From Portulaca oleracea (lineage: Eukaryota; Streptophyta; Magnoliopsida; Caryophyllales; Portulacaceae): a DNA stretch of 64,000 nucleotides. Location: positions 40,954,655-41,018,654 of the forward strand of contig CM055881.1 of assembly GCA_029582165.1 (NCBI GenBank), given 5' to 3'. Made by a program: the position numbers and the translations under genes. Position 1 is the stretch's first letter, and each line of letters begins with the position of its first letter. Below the pieces are notes generated by a model. That model was given only the letters and a program-made list of their open reading frames with translations, searched no databases and had not been told where the DNA came from. Positions 25,726 through 37,799 of this stretch are shown piece after piece.

Positions 25726-26753
25726 TGATGATAGTTTTGGTATTTGAAAGTAGAGAGAGTGGAAGGTGAAAAGTTATACATTAATGGTGGAAAAAACTTT
25801 TCACTAGTTTATAATAGAGAGTACTACTTGGACTAATACTTAGTTAATGGACTACTATTGGGCTAGTAGTGGTACAAGGTTCAATACTTCGATTGAGCCG
25901 CACAAGTGCGCGCGTCAGTTGTCAGCTTTTGTCGCCTTATTAGGCGGCATTTAACACTTTATAGTTGTCAGAACATATAGTGGACTCGACTACACTATAT
26001 AGTTTTCATTTTATTTATTTGATTTAATTTAAATAAATAATAAATTATAAATTATCCAGTAATTTGATTCCTAGAAAATAGGAAGCAACTTTACAATTTT
26101 ATCTGTAAGAACTGCTTAGCCAATTAATAACTTCTTTCTCTTTCTGTTCCTTTGCAAGATTTCATTCACAAAGATATCAGGGAATTCTCAAATTTGCTCA
26201 ACTAAATTTTCACAATATTTACCATTCACAAAGGAATATTTGGTAATCTAAAAAATATCCAAGTGATAGAGGACAAATAAGTCCTTACAGACAGTAAATT
26301 CAATTCACATTTAAACATTTTTTTTCCCAAAAATCACTCAACAGTGAGAGATATTGCTCAACTTGATCAAGAAAATTTTCAGCTCTTTCAATAAAAGAAA
26401 ATCTAATGAAAAATCAAATAATAAACAAGAATCTGAAAGATGTCAGGGATAATGGGGAAATATTTTACCACTTTGGTAAAAAAAAGATGCAGAATTTAAC
26501 AGACGAAGATTCATATTAATGTATAAAGATGGTGATAATAAAGCAGTGAAAAAACCTAGTGGTAAAATCCATGCATGTATAATACCCACACCCGACTATT
26601 GCTCCATTGACACGTACGAACCAAAAAGCTTCTCTTTTTCAGATTAATTATTGCCATATAGCTCACCCTTGAAACCATTAGACAATTCAAGGTACCCTCT
26701 TTGATTTTCCTTTTTTAAAATATAATTTTTGTAATTGTTATCCGTAAATTGTA

Positions 26754-26915
26754 CTCCCTCCGTTCTATATTAATTAATTATCATAATTTTGGCTTTTACG
26801 GTATCTAATGTTACTGTTTGATTTATAATTTCTTACATAATATGTTTAAGGTCAAAATTTTTAAAATTTGACTGCATAATTTTCAAAGACGATAATTAAT
26901 ATAGAATGGAGGGAG
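26754..26915. mobile_element. Stowaway MITE, complete, 162 bp
   Basis: The inverted ends CTCCCTCCGTTCTATATTAA and TTAATATAGAATGGAGGGAG match almost perfectly. The element is flanked by TA at 26752-26753 and 26916-26917. It is non-coding. The well-conserved ends suggest a relatively recent insertion. Confidence 0.92.
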
Positions 26916-27198
26916 TAACTAGCTAGCTAGCTAGATACCATTGTTTGGTTTGGAATTGCATTGCTGACTCCAATTTGATCATCATGTACCTTCCTTCTTG
27001 AGCATAAATATGCTCAAATATTGAACAACACGAAAAGTTAAACTGAATAGTCAGGTTTACGAAATTTTATTGTTTGGTCATGGTAGTTCAACTATTAAGA
27101 TCTATATTGTAGTAGGATTAAACAGAATTTCTTTGACTTTCCTTTTGAAGTTCACATCCATCCAACTAATTAGACGCTATATATTAATTGTACATTGA

Positions 27199-27204
<6 letters not shown>

Positions 27205-27253
<49 letters not shown>
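27205..27253. repeat. (AT)n microsatellite
   Basis: About 24 consecutive AT units. Confidence 0.95.
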
Positions 27254-27256
<3 letters not shown>

Positions 27257-29450
27257 CAGATATTGCACATCAAATCAAGGTTGGTTCGTAAAAGATCCAT
27301 AATCAGAGGTTGAGTGTGGTGGAGATAATGTCGATTCACGGATTTGTAGTGGTGCTAGGTTTGATAGGGTTAAGATTATTGCAAGTAGAGCTAAATTAGG
27401 GCAGCGTCGATTGATGATTAGTTGAGAGAGACTAGACTGAGATAGTTTTTGACATGTCCTTAAGAGAAGTGAAGATGTATATGTTAGGAGATGTGAAAAC
27501 ATTGGGATACCACGTGGGAGTCGGAGATGTGTATAAGACCTAAAAAGTCCATGAGAGAGTTGATTAGATCTTATCTGAAGCAGTTAGGCCTAGCGGATGA
27601 CATAACACTAGATAGAGACAGTTTGGAGGGCAAGTATTCAATTCAGGTGGTAGGGTGAGGCTTGCTGGTACGATAATGCACTTAGCCTTCATTTGTGTCT
27701 TGTATTTCTTATTTGATTGTGTTATCTAGGTATGCCCGTTAACTACACGGGGCCACCCGTATATATGCATCTCCACTTCCGGAAGCTATTCGATTTCTTG
27801 GTCTTTCAATTAGTTTTTCAAAGGTTTTCCATCTGGGTTTCTTTCAATTAATGTCTAAACTAGTTTTCAAAATGTCGTACCAGGTTTTCAAAAATTTTTT
27901 TTTTTAGTTAGTAGAAATTAGTTTCTCCATGAATTTCAGTTCATGGGAGAAGATTTTGTCTACATTAACAATCCCATATCCCGTTTAGATGTGTTTCCTA
28001 TGGAGTTTGTTTTGTTTGTTTTGTTTATATAAAGATTAAATTAAATTGAATGATACTGAACGAAAAAGAGTTAAAATATACCTAAGGAAATACTTTTTTT
28101 TTCTTTTCATCTTATCTTTATTAATTTGTTGTTGATTGATACAAAATAAAAATGCAAAATGAAATAAAAATATAATTTGAAAACATGATCAATTATAAGT
28201 ACATATTATAAATTTTTAACTTTAAAAAAGCAATAAGCCATAGAATACTTTAAGCACAACAATATGATAACTCATGGTGGTGGTACTGTAGCTTCTTTTT
28301 TCTAATTTTTCTTTGGTATACATAAATGTGTTTATTTGACATTTTGACATAGCTACATTCAGGAAGTGAAAGTTAAATCAGATTATATCCCCCAGTACAC
28401 ACAAAACCCTAATCAACAGATAAGCTTATATGGCTGCTAGGTTTTTTTTTTTCTTAAACTTGACTCCTGTTAAGTTGTTGGAAAAGAAGTGTGAAAATGA
28501 ATTGATTGACCAAACATTCATCAGCATTATATTAGTCAACACTAAATTATATATCAAAAGTTGAAAAGAACTAACCTTTTTTAATATAACAGAACTAAGG
28601 TTTACATCGTTTATTGGCCAATAAGCTGTGACAAATTTAGAAATTGTGATTAGGGGTGACCAATACATTATTATATTCATATGATAGACATAAAACTCAC
28701 TTTTTTTTTCCCAAACTATACTAAATTATTTTTTTCTCTAGGATTAATGATAGTCGCGCGTGGCCACCCTCGACATACATGAAGATTCGCCTGATAAGTC
28801 CATGTAAATTTGAAATAACTAAGACGAGTAATTGTCTAGTACTATTTTACAACAAAGAATAAAAAGAGTACTTTAAAATACTTGATTTAGTTAAATCAAA
28901 ACCCAATTTTGCATTTGGGAATTGAACAAAAAGAATAGTGACATAATTGTAACATATATATGTTGAAGGAGGATCATATATATAAACCACACATAGCTAG
29001 GTATAGCTAGGTAGATAGATCTAGAAAGAGAAAGATAGAAAGATACCCAATTTAGCCGAGGAGGAGTAAATTTAAAGGGTATGTATGTAATGTAAACTCT
29101 AGCAAACTAGAAATATCCAGAGGTAATACATATGACAGCCATAGAAATAGAATTGTATGATTAATTATTCATATTTCAGGGGTTTCCATGCATTTTCCTC
29201 TTTCTTTTTCTTTTTCTTTTTCCTTTTTTTTCTTTTCAATTGTTTTATTTTTAAATGAATAAGTATCTGTTTTTGTGAGGCAACTGATATACAATTATGG
29301 AACCCTAGGGCTAAGGGGGGGCCTGAGGACACATAAAAGGAGAAGTAACCCTTTCCTAAAGAGAGCACTGAGTGAGGAGTTACTACTACAACAACCACTA
29401 CTAGTAATAACTGAGAGAGAAAAAGAGAGAGAAAAGAGAGAGATTAATTG

Positions 29451-29660
29451 ATGGGAAGAGGAAGAGTAGAGTTGAAGAGGATAGAGAACAAAATAAACAG
29501 GCAAGTGACATTTGCTAAGAGAAGAAATGGTCTGCTTAAGAAGGCTTATGAACTCTCTATACTATGTGAAGCTGAAGTTGCTCTTATCATCTTCTCCAAT
29601 AGAGGGAAACTATATGAATTCTGCAGCTCTTCTAGGTCTAATAATCTCTCTCTCTCTCTC

Positions 29661-29697
<37 letters not shown>

Positions 29698-32600
29698 TTG
29701 TGTTGTTGTTGATTGTTTTCACTCTCTGAGTAGAATGACGGATCTAAGTCTTCTGATTAAGTCTTCTGATTAGGGATGACCAATATACTATTATATTCTT
29801 TCTATACATATAAAATCCATAACTTTTTCGCAAATTATGTCAAATTAATATATTTTTTTTGGCCCCCGATGGCCGTCGTGGCTACCCTTGGGTTAGGCTG
29901 GGATCTGCCAGTGTCTGAGTACTTCGAAAAGAACTGATTTCAGAAAAATTGCTTACATACAGATCTCTAAGTATTCATTTCGTATTATACTCTGTATTAG
30001 CCTAGCTAATCGACATGTGGTTCGTTGGAAATTAATTATATGAAAATTTCTATGCACTCACATATATGCGGACCTTGTTTAACTGAAATTTACCTTTGAG
30101 TCAATTAGAACCGACCTTTCATTTTTTAAAAGAATTTAGGAATAAGACTACGTACTGCATCAGATCTTTTATATCCTGTTTTGCAGGAAGGTGTTTTAAT
30201 GAAATCTATTTGCATTTGGTTGGTTTGGAGTTGATCTCGAATATATTTCTCAAGATCTAAACTAAGATCGACATCCTTGTTGGTTATATTTATATATTAT
30301 ACAGAAATTATATGGAAAATTTTCTCTTATAAAGTAAGTTTAAAGGGGATGATCAGTGGATTTTGAATTATGATTTGGGGTTTTAGTTGGAGAAGTATGT
30401 GTTGGATTTAGGATAATTAATTGTTGAATTTAAGTTTCAATTGGAGAATAATGTGTGGGGTTTTGAGTAATTAGGGCATTGCAAATCATCAAAATCAAAA
30501 TAAGAGAAAAGTTTTGAAGAATTAGAGAAGTGCAAATTAAACAAGTTCTTTTGTTTTCAATCATGTTGTTTTGTTTTTTTTTATTATTATTATAAGCGAA
30601 TTAAATAAATCTTTTTTGTGAACAACAGGATTAAATAATTATTATTACTGTTGAGATTTTTGCTTGCAGAGATGTGATGTTTTGCAGAAGCAGCCTGCTT
30701 AAGCATGTCTTCAATTTTCGATGTGATATCTTAAAAAAAAAAAAAAAAAAAAACTCTGCCTGCTTAGTTAGATTCCATGGCTCTTGATAAATTTATTTGT
30801 TTATATTTATTAATTTATACAATATTTTCTAATTTTTTTGTTAATTTATGTTGGGTTTATATAAATCAAACAAATTAAAATGATATTTTCCTTCTTTTTG
30901 GAGTTATCTTCTTCCATGTATTTCTTTTTGCAGCTTTAATTTAAATTTTATATTATTTTTGCATCATTAATCCAATTTGTAGGCATATTTTCTGTCTGGC
31001 TCTCTGAAATTAGATCTCAAGCAAAAAAGAAAGGTTTTGTTTTCATATTTTGGAAAAACATCCCCAACAATTTTTTTTGTTCAAATCAAGTAACCCACAA
31101 AATTTTATAAACATGGTTGTTTTTAGCTTTGATAGTGATAATCAATGGAGGGATTACTCATTAGTTCCTATTTATTATTGCAATTTACTTTAAGATTCTT
31201 TAGTTTGGAAAGAAATAAACTTGTTTTCTATTTCTTTCAAGGCATTACTTTTTAATTTTCTAATTTTAATTTTTAATCTTCTACGATCCGAATATTTTTA
31301 TTGATGATTAGCACTTTAATTTCTATCAAAACTTTACTCTATTTCAGAAATAGGATTTATACATTATTAACTCTTACAATTTAATTGAAACCATAGTAAA
31401 ATAATTCATTTTTGTGATTTCTAATTTAATATTATTTTCTTAAAAGACTACCTTTAAAATAATTTCTTAATTCCGCCGCTGAATTCTTCACGAGAAAAGC
31501 AGTTCCCCTCTCTCTAATTCCCAAAAGAAAATTAGTAAATTTTGTCAATTTGGGTAAATATAAAGATGATGGATAACTATATCTTTAATGAAATTAACAT
31601 CATAAAATTTGTTAATATTTGACTTAAATCTCTAGATTTATGCTAGTTGGACCTATGCAATTAATGATTCTTTTTTTTTCATAACAGTTTCTGTTGTTCT
31701 GAAAGTATACTAATGCTTATTATAATGTATTTGAATCCTTATATATACAAATAGTAGTATGCTGAAGACAATTGAAAGGTACCAGAGGTGCAGCTATGGG
31801 GCTCTAGAAGCCAATGGTTCCTTGATTGATAATGAGGTATTTATTTATAGTTATTTGATCAAATATCTTTTTTTATCAATATAATTTTCAAAAGATTTTT
31901 TTAAATCCATCGGAATCACTCTTTTCATTTACAGTATCTATACATGCAAGAATGTTGTATATACTTTGATCCCTCATACTTCAAGTTAGCAACACTAAAT
32001 TGAAACTTGTTGTTGCCCACTCAGACAATTTCGTCGATAATATTAAAAAATTGTATTGCAAATTTGGAAATTCAAGCAACAAGGTCCAAAAATCAGTTGT
32101 CTTAATTAGTAACTAATTAAACAAGGTTCGAGTTAGCCGCCAATATTGTCTAATGTCTCAATTGTTCAAACCCAAATCTTAACCAGACCCAAATTAGTAA
32201 CTTGTTGTTGTCCATCACACAATTTCGGCGATAATATTAAAAAATTGTATTACAAATTTGGAGATTTAAGCAGCAAGGTCCGAACATCTGTTATCTGAAT
32301 TAGTAACTAAACAAGGTTCGAGTTAGCCAATATTGTCTAATATCTGAATTGTTCGAAGCCAAATTTTACCCAGACCCAGATTTTAATGGTGTCTATTTCT
32401 AGCCTAGGGTTTTTGATTAAAGGGGGGGGGGGGGACCATACTAGTACCACATATAGTTTAACACAGAAACTTGAAAATGCAAATAGTCTGAAAATTAAAC
32501 CATTTGTTTTGAAGTCCTACAATAAGAAAAAGTAACCATTTTACTTTCTTCATTTCCCATAATTGATTGATCAAACAATTTCTGTGTGACTCAGAGTAAC

Positions 32601-34743
32601 TATCAGGAGTACCTGAAGCTGAAAGCCAGGGTTGAAGTCTTACAACAATCCCAGAGGTAATTTAAAGAGATTTTACCATTAGGGTTTTTACCTACTTTAA
32701 ACTCCAATAGATCTGATCAAATAAGATTTGGGGATTTTTCTTTCTTTAATTAAAACAAAATGAATGAATAGAATGTTAATGGAGGTTGTTGATAATGATG
32801 GGTGTAGGAATTTGTTGGGTGAAGATTTGGGGCCACTCAACACAAAGGAGCTAGAGCAGCTTGAGAACCAGCTTGAAGTGTCCTTGAGGCAAATTAGGTC
32901 CACTAAGGTTTGTATTTATTTCTCCAAAGCTGCCAAAATTTTGATTCAAATATTTAAATTTTGTCCGACCCACAAAAACGGGTTTGCCCCTAGACTTTTT
33001 CGTATGAATTCGACTATTGACTGATTTGGTCGAAAATTTGCATACAATACTTCTCACTTTTCTATTGTTTGAACTTGAGTATGACCCTAGTTTAGATCTG
33101 AATTGTCAGACATGGTTCGACCCTGAAAAATTAGACAATAATGGAGCTTAATTTCTCATCTGAATTTCAACATTATAAACTTGATTTGTCTGACTTGAAA
33201 TCACCCCGAACCTAGTTTTTAACGGTCTTTTTCCCTAGTCGCTTCACTTATTTCTACAGCTTTATCACCCAGAAAAGGTGAAAAAATGAATTTAATTTGA
33301 TGATCCTAAGTTAATTTGATAGTGTGATTTACATTATTAATTATATTACATATACAATAATGCAATTAATCTGACAAGTCTTTTTCCATGCAATTGATTA
33401 TTTGATCAAATCAGACTCAACAAATGTTTGATCAGCTTGCTGATCTGCAAAGAAGGGTATGTCTACTTCAATTTGATTTTGATGCTTAGTTTTTTCAGAT
33501 ACATTAATTCTGACAACATATACTCATCATTTTTTTTTTTCCCTTCACTTTTTCCCCAACAGGAACAAACCCTAGTTGAGAATAACAGGACCTTGTTGAA
33601 GAAGGTATACTATATATATAGTTTTCAGTATTTGGTCTGTTAGTTTTTATTTTGATTGATTATTCACAAATTTAAATGAATTGATCAGTTGGAAGAACAC
33701 AGTAGTCCACCACAAGAGATTGCACCACAAAGAATGCAATGGGAGGGTGGAGAAGATGAACACCAAAACATCCCATTCAGTAGGATTACTACCCACCAAT
33801 CTGAGCATCAGGGTTTCTTCCAACCCTTGATTTGCTCCAATAATCCACCTTTGCATATGGGGTAATTCCTTCCATTCTTTTTTCCCCCCTAAACCCTAGT
33901 ATCTAGTGTCAAATTCATGGGTAAAAAACAATTGGGTAAAAGTTAATTTTTGGTAATTTTTGACAAATTTACTCTAATATATTAAAAGTAATTTATATTA
34001 TTTTTTAAGTTTGGTAATTTTTGGTAACTTTTTAGTAAATTTTGGTAAATTTTGGCAAAAATTGGTAAATTTTGATAAATTGCTCTTGAAGCTCATCATA
34101 AATGATTCGCTTGCCCCGAAATGACCCGGCCCAATAGGGAAATCCCAATTCAGTGGGCCTTTCGATACAATGCAGTATCCCGACCCTTAACTACCAGAGC
34201 GTTGTAAATATTCGGCATCTTACCGGGAGGAAAAGCTACGTCGAGTACCGGACCAATAATTTGAGCTTTTGCGAGAACCATTTACATAGAGTTAAAAAAA
34301 AAGGGGTGCTTGCTATCTAAGAATTGCTCCATGGATTTCATCGCGAAATAGGAATCCGTATTATCAAAGGATTTCTCGGGATTTTTTCTAGTTGAAGTTA
34401 CCCATGAATTTGACAGACCTTAACTTAGTACGGGCTTTTTCTTTTTTTTTTTTTTTTTTTTTGCGGGTAATGTTGGAAAGGGTAAATATTAAGTTTAGAT
34501 TAGGGTGTGTCAAATTAATGGGTAAAAAGTAGTTCGGTAAAAGTTAAATTTTGGTAGTTTTTGTAACTTTTGGTAAATATATTGTTCAACCCTAGGTTAC
34601 ATCCATTTGAATTTTTATTAATTTCCTGTATATATTGTATTTATTTGGAATATAGGTATCTTCCAATAAGTTCAACTGAAATAACTGTGGCAACACCAAG
34701 CCAACATGTCAATGGATTCAATCTTCATGGATGGATGATTTGA
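29451..34743 (+). CDS. SEP4-like: SEPALLATA-type MIKC MADS-box transcription factor (LOFSEP clade), 8 exons
   Basis: Exons 29451-29635, 31758-31836, 32595-32656, 32808-32907, 33415-33456, 33563-33604, 33689-33861 and 34656-34743 join to 771 nt (256 residues). Exon sizes 185/79/62/100/42/42 are the classic SEP pattern and all junctions are GT-AG. The MADS domain (residues 1-60) starts [20 protein letters not shown] and keeps the [14 protein letters not shown] core. The I region is followed by a K domain with [39 protein letters not shown] and SLRQIRSTK. The C-terminus ends [10 protein letters not shown], a variant of SEP motif II (family GFIPGWML). VEVLQQSQR and SLRQIRSTK point to the SEP4/AGL3 side of LOFSEP; SEP1/2-side membership is the alternative. 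SEP proteins are nuclear CArG-box binders that bridge floral quartet complexes. A GA-rich leader (29410-29445) precedes the ATG. The FUL-like gene follows in the same orientation. Confidence 0.95.
29644..29696. repeat. (CT)n tract at the start of SEP intron 1
   Basis: Two CT runs, split by TAGAA, begin nine bases after the exon 1 donor. The leader just before the gene has the complementary GA-rich composition. Confidence 0.9.
32004..32390. repeat. Tandem duplication in SEP intron 2, about 195 bp unit
   Basis: AACTTGTTGTTG...CAATTTCG(T/G)CGATAATATT occurs at 32004 and 32199. Each is followed by ACAAGGTTCGAGTTAGCC and CAATATTGTCTAAT, with point differences and short indels. The copies are clearly diverged. 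Confidence 0.8.
33908..34417. repeat. Segment bounded by 18 bp inverted repeats around the atpB fragment
   Basis: The left end TGTCAAATTCATGGGTAA and right end TTACCCATGAATTTGACA are exact reverse complements. A further direct, diverged copy of the left end (GTCAAATTAATGGGTAAAA) occurs at about 34509 with the same downstream GGTAAAAGTTAA. The block could be a small TIR element or a product of end-joining of several fragments. Confidence 0.6.
34172..34266 (-). pseudogene. atpB: Plastid-derived atpB fragment in SEP intron 7
   Basis: The minus strand reads [20 protein letters not shown] followed by [11 protein letters not shown]. This is the conserved N-terminal part of chloroplast ATP synthase beta (AtpB). 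Similarity stops abruptly at both ends, with no start codon and unrelated sequence outside, so it is a non-functional fragment. It lies between inverted copies of TGTCAAATTCATGGGTAA (about 33908) and TTACCCATGAATTTGACA (about 34399). That suggests transfer as part of a larger mosaic rather than a clean single insertion. Direct plastid-to-nucleus transfer and capture by a mobile element are both possible. Confidence 0.85.
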
Positions 34744-35444
34744 GAATGGAAAGTCCAGAGGTGATTATACACAGCAAAATTACAATTGCTCTTCGTAATT
34801 AATATATATTATATATTTTAAGCTTAAGTTTTTGGTTGAAATAGTTATGTCCACGTGAATTTTTAAGTATAAGTGTGGAACTTTAACTAGTTTTTAATTT
34901 TAATAATTACTGTCCATAATTAATTGCATAAGGAATGTCAAAACACTACTAATATTGCAGTGTATCATGATGGGGCTACTTATCATGAGCACTTTTGCTT
35001 GTGAATGTGAACTTAATTAATTACTATTCTTGATAATTTATAATTACCTCTTGGATGTTTTTACTCATTATATGTAGAACTTGGTAAATTTCTCACAACT
35101 AGTTATGTAATGGGATGAAAAATATTATTCTCCAATAAAATTTAATCTTAACGGAAGCAAATGTTTTCTTTGCAAGAAAAACCTTGAATGACAATTAAAG
35201 GGTCTATCAACTAACTTAGTCCAGAGATTTTGTAGGTATTTCTTGAATTCCCTTTATCCGTTGTGGCCCGTTAGATTGAAAATTAGATTGCATTTTTTGG
35301 ACTACTGTGCTCCTATATTTCTGAATGAATTTAATCAATATATGCGAACAAATTTATGAGCATGAATGTATTAATTTATGATCATACTTGGAGCTAGTGA
35401 GAATATATAGAAGCAATTGAAAGGGTAGTTCGCTACATCAAAGA

Positions 35445-35637
35445 GAGCATATGCAATGCAAAATTTCATCCATGGAATTTTGATCCCTTCTCTCCTAATT
35501 GGCACACCTTCTCTCCTCCTTTTTCTTCATTCCTTTGAGTTCTGGAACTCTGCAGCATTTCATAACTCAAAGGAATTGAAGAAAAGGAGGAGAGAATGTC
35601 AGAATTCCATGGGTTTCATTCCGCATTGCTAGTGCTC
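35445..35637. mobile_element. Foldback/TIR MITE inside the Copia relic
   Basis: GAGCATATGCAATGCAAAAT at the left is mirrored by GCATTGCTAGTGCTC at the right. Further inside, CCTTTGAGTTCTGGAACTC pairs with CATAACTCAAAGGAATTGAA, so nearly the whole 193 bp folds back. No clear target duplication is seen. The ends resemble the outer element at 39161-40326. Confidence 0.7.
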
Positions 35638-35864
35638 TTAGGAAAGGATTCCTAATATCTAGAGAATCTCAACAACAAGCGATAGGCCAATAGCTAGTAA
35701 GATATTGTGATTCAGATTGGGGGGTCTGCCCTGTTCCAAGAAGATCTCTAACGGGATGCTTTGTTATACTTGGAAACTCGCCTATTGCGTGGAAATTAAA
35801 ACCAAGAAGCAGTGCACAGTGTCTTGCTCATCTGACAAAGCTGAATATCGCTCCATGACAACTA

Positions 35865-36126
35865 CTCCCTCCATTCCTCAATAATTGTCACTTTGGAGTT
35901 TAGGGAAGATTTTAAGAAAATAGTATTGAAAATGATAATTGCATTGAAAATGATAAAAGTAAGAGTTAAGTTTCTATTTTAGTTATATATAATTGTATTG
36001 GAAATTGTAAAATTAAGAGGTAAATTTGAAAAAATGTCATTAATGTTACATTGGAATTGTAAAATGATAGATATTGTGGAAAATAGAAAATTGATGAAAG
36101 TGACAGATATTGAGAAATGGAGGGAG
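35865..36126. mobile_element. Stowaway MITE inserted in Copia RNase H
   Basis: The ends CTCCCTCCATTCCTCAATAA and TATTGAGAAATGGAGGGAG are inverted repeats with TA on both sides (35863-35864 and 36127-36128). The Copia frame SMTTT before it and ELVWL after it shows the insertion split the RNase H domain. Confidence 0.9.
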
Positions 36127-36471
36127 TACCATTAATGAGCTGGTGTGGCTCATTACATTCCTTGCTACACTAGGAGTCGTAATTACTACACCTATACATC
36201 TATATTGTGATAGTCAAGCAACGTTACATATTGCTAATAACCATAGTTTTCATGAATGCACCCAAGCATACCAAGATCGAATGTCATTTGTTTGTGAAAA
36301 CGTGAAAAATTCAAATGTTTCCTACTCGGTCTGATCAAGATCTTCATACTCCAATTTAAGGGAACACAGTTGATATAGTATTTTAGTAGGCTTGGAAAAG
36401 CTTCTTTGTTTATGAGTTCCCTTTAACATCCAGTTTTTAACAAGTTTCTTTGTTACATTTAGGCCATGTTC

Positions 36472-36872
36472 GGCAAAATTAGCATTTTAGGTAGTGGATA
36501 GCGGTTTATGTAGTGGATAGCGGTTTAAGCAGCGGATAGCGGTTTAAGTAGCGGATAGCGGATGATTGTTCAAATGAAAATTGTGTTCGGTAAATTTAGC
36601 GGTTGAATTAACAGATTAATGTGAATTGACATAAAAGGATATGAAAAATTTTGAAAGATAAAATTTTCAAAGGGTATTTTTTGACCGAAAAATATGAAAC
36701 GCTATACCCCAAACGCTAAACGTTAACTTTATTAGTGTTTCACAAAACGCTATTCAAAACGCTAAACGCTTCTCAAAACGCTAGTTTACCGAACAATAAT
36801 ATTTACGCAATTAAAGTTTTGACTTGGTCAAAACGCTAAACGCTACCCGAAACGTTACTGCCGAACACAACC
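36472..36872. mobile_element. hAT-like MITE with internal 18 bp tandem repeats
   Basis: The ends GGCCATGTTCGGCA and TGCCGAACACAACC are imperfect inverted repeats related to those at 39514-40274. The left part carries four tandem units of about 18 bp (AGTGGATAGCGGTTTA type, about 36491-36563). The right part has many AACGCTAAACGCT motifs. The target duplication is degraded. Confidence 0.65.
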
Positions 36873-37507
36873 TTATTTTTCTTTCGTGAATTAAAGTTTA
36901 TTGGGAAGATTATTTTTGCTGAAAATCCTTTTTGAGGGAATCTCAACGTGCATGCAATTGCAATGTTTCTTTCTTGAACTCCTAAGCTGGCCTTAGAGAA
37001 GGAAAACCCTAATTGTCTATGCCCTAGATCTAATTGCAATTCTTCCTCTAATAATTTGCAATTTTCTTCTTCCATACCCTCTATGTTAATTATATCCTCC
37101 TGTAAGGTTGTACCTATATTTTGAACTCAACCATGCATCTTACAGGGAATTTTCTTTTACAATCTCTAGTAACTTAAAATATTGGAATAATAACCAACTA
37201 CATGGTCACCTCTTTAAATTCAAATATATAAGCATATATAAATTTACGAATAATATCTGTGTTAGTATATATATAAATCCCGACACAATAAAAGCACATA
37301 AACACCAGCAACAAATCTCAATATAATCTTACTAACACAAGGTCGGACAATATTCAAATGAAAACAATCTTCTTCAAAATAAAAGTGCATGAAGAATTGA
37401 TTCCGGCGAGTAAAAGCGCCTGGACAAGAATAACAACAACAAACTGTCAGAGGAATTGCAAATATTTTAACGTGGTTTTGGAGATTTAGAGATAGACAGT
37501 TTTAATA

Positions 37508-37799
37508 TATAACACCCCGGGTATATGGTTAAATGTGACTTAAAGGAATAGAAATGACTACTTATATCAGCAAGGTGCACATTCCTTTTAGGAAATTCAT
37601 CCGTTGGGAACTCAACAGTTAATTGTGTTTCGCTGGGAGTAGTATCAAGATGGGTGACCTCCTAGGAAATTTTCCCAAGTAGCGTGTGAGTGAGGACAAA
37701 ACACGCTGAAAGGACCCGTGCTGTTCTATGAAATTAATCGTCGATCCCTGAAATAGTTATCAATAATATCCACGACCCGGTAGGGGTCGGGGCGTTACA
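37508..37799 (+). mobile_element. Cassandra-type TRIM solo LTR containing a 5S-rRNA-like segment
   Basis: It starts TATAACACCCCGGGTA, a variant of the Cassandra start TGTAACACCCCGG, and ends GGTCGGGGCGTTACA. In the middle lies a 5S-rRNA-like block with GGGAGTAGTATCAAGATGGG then TGACCTCCTAGGAAATTTTC. This matches the internal promoter half of plant 5S rRNA, the hallmark of Cassandra LTRs. No second LTR, primer-binding site or internal domain is adjacent, so it is a solo LTR. No five-base target duplication is evident. Confidence 0.88.

Larger units (their letters stand above)
5397..29450. other. Gene-poor interval between the SPL and SEP genes
   Basis: About 24 kb and strongly AT-rich. I find no credible protein gene. 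Open frames here are under 155 codons, lack recognisable domains, and mostly read through MITEs or low-complexity DNA. The recognisable content is listed separately: MITEs, tandem duplications, microsatellites, a SINE-like stretch and a possible RNase H scrap. The first few hundred bases (5397-5750) are probably SPL leader and promoter. The last few hundred (about 29000-29450) are probably SEP promoter and leader. Confidence 0.6.
35400..36332 (+). pseudogene. Decayed Ty1/Copia polymerase relic (end of RT and RNase H)
   Basis: Pieces of Copia RNase H are readable in order. They are EAIERVVRYIK near 35410, [17 protein letters not shown] near 35715, AWKLK then [18 protein letters not shown] before 35864, and ELVWLITFLATLGVV...LYCDSQATLHIANN...FHECT at about 36130-36280. 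These match the family's DWAG...RRSLTG, SSAEAEYRAM, ELVWL and YCDNQAALHIA blocks. Frameshifts and two inserted elements (35445-35637 and 35865-36126) break it, so it cannot make a protein. Confidence 0.85.
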
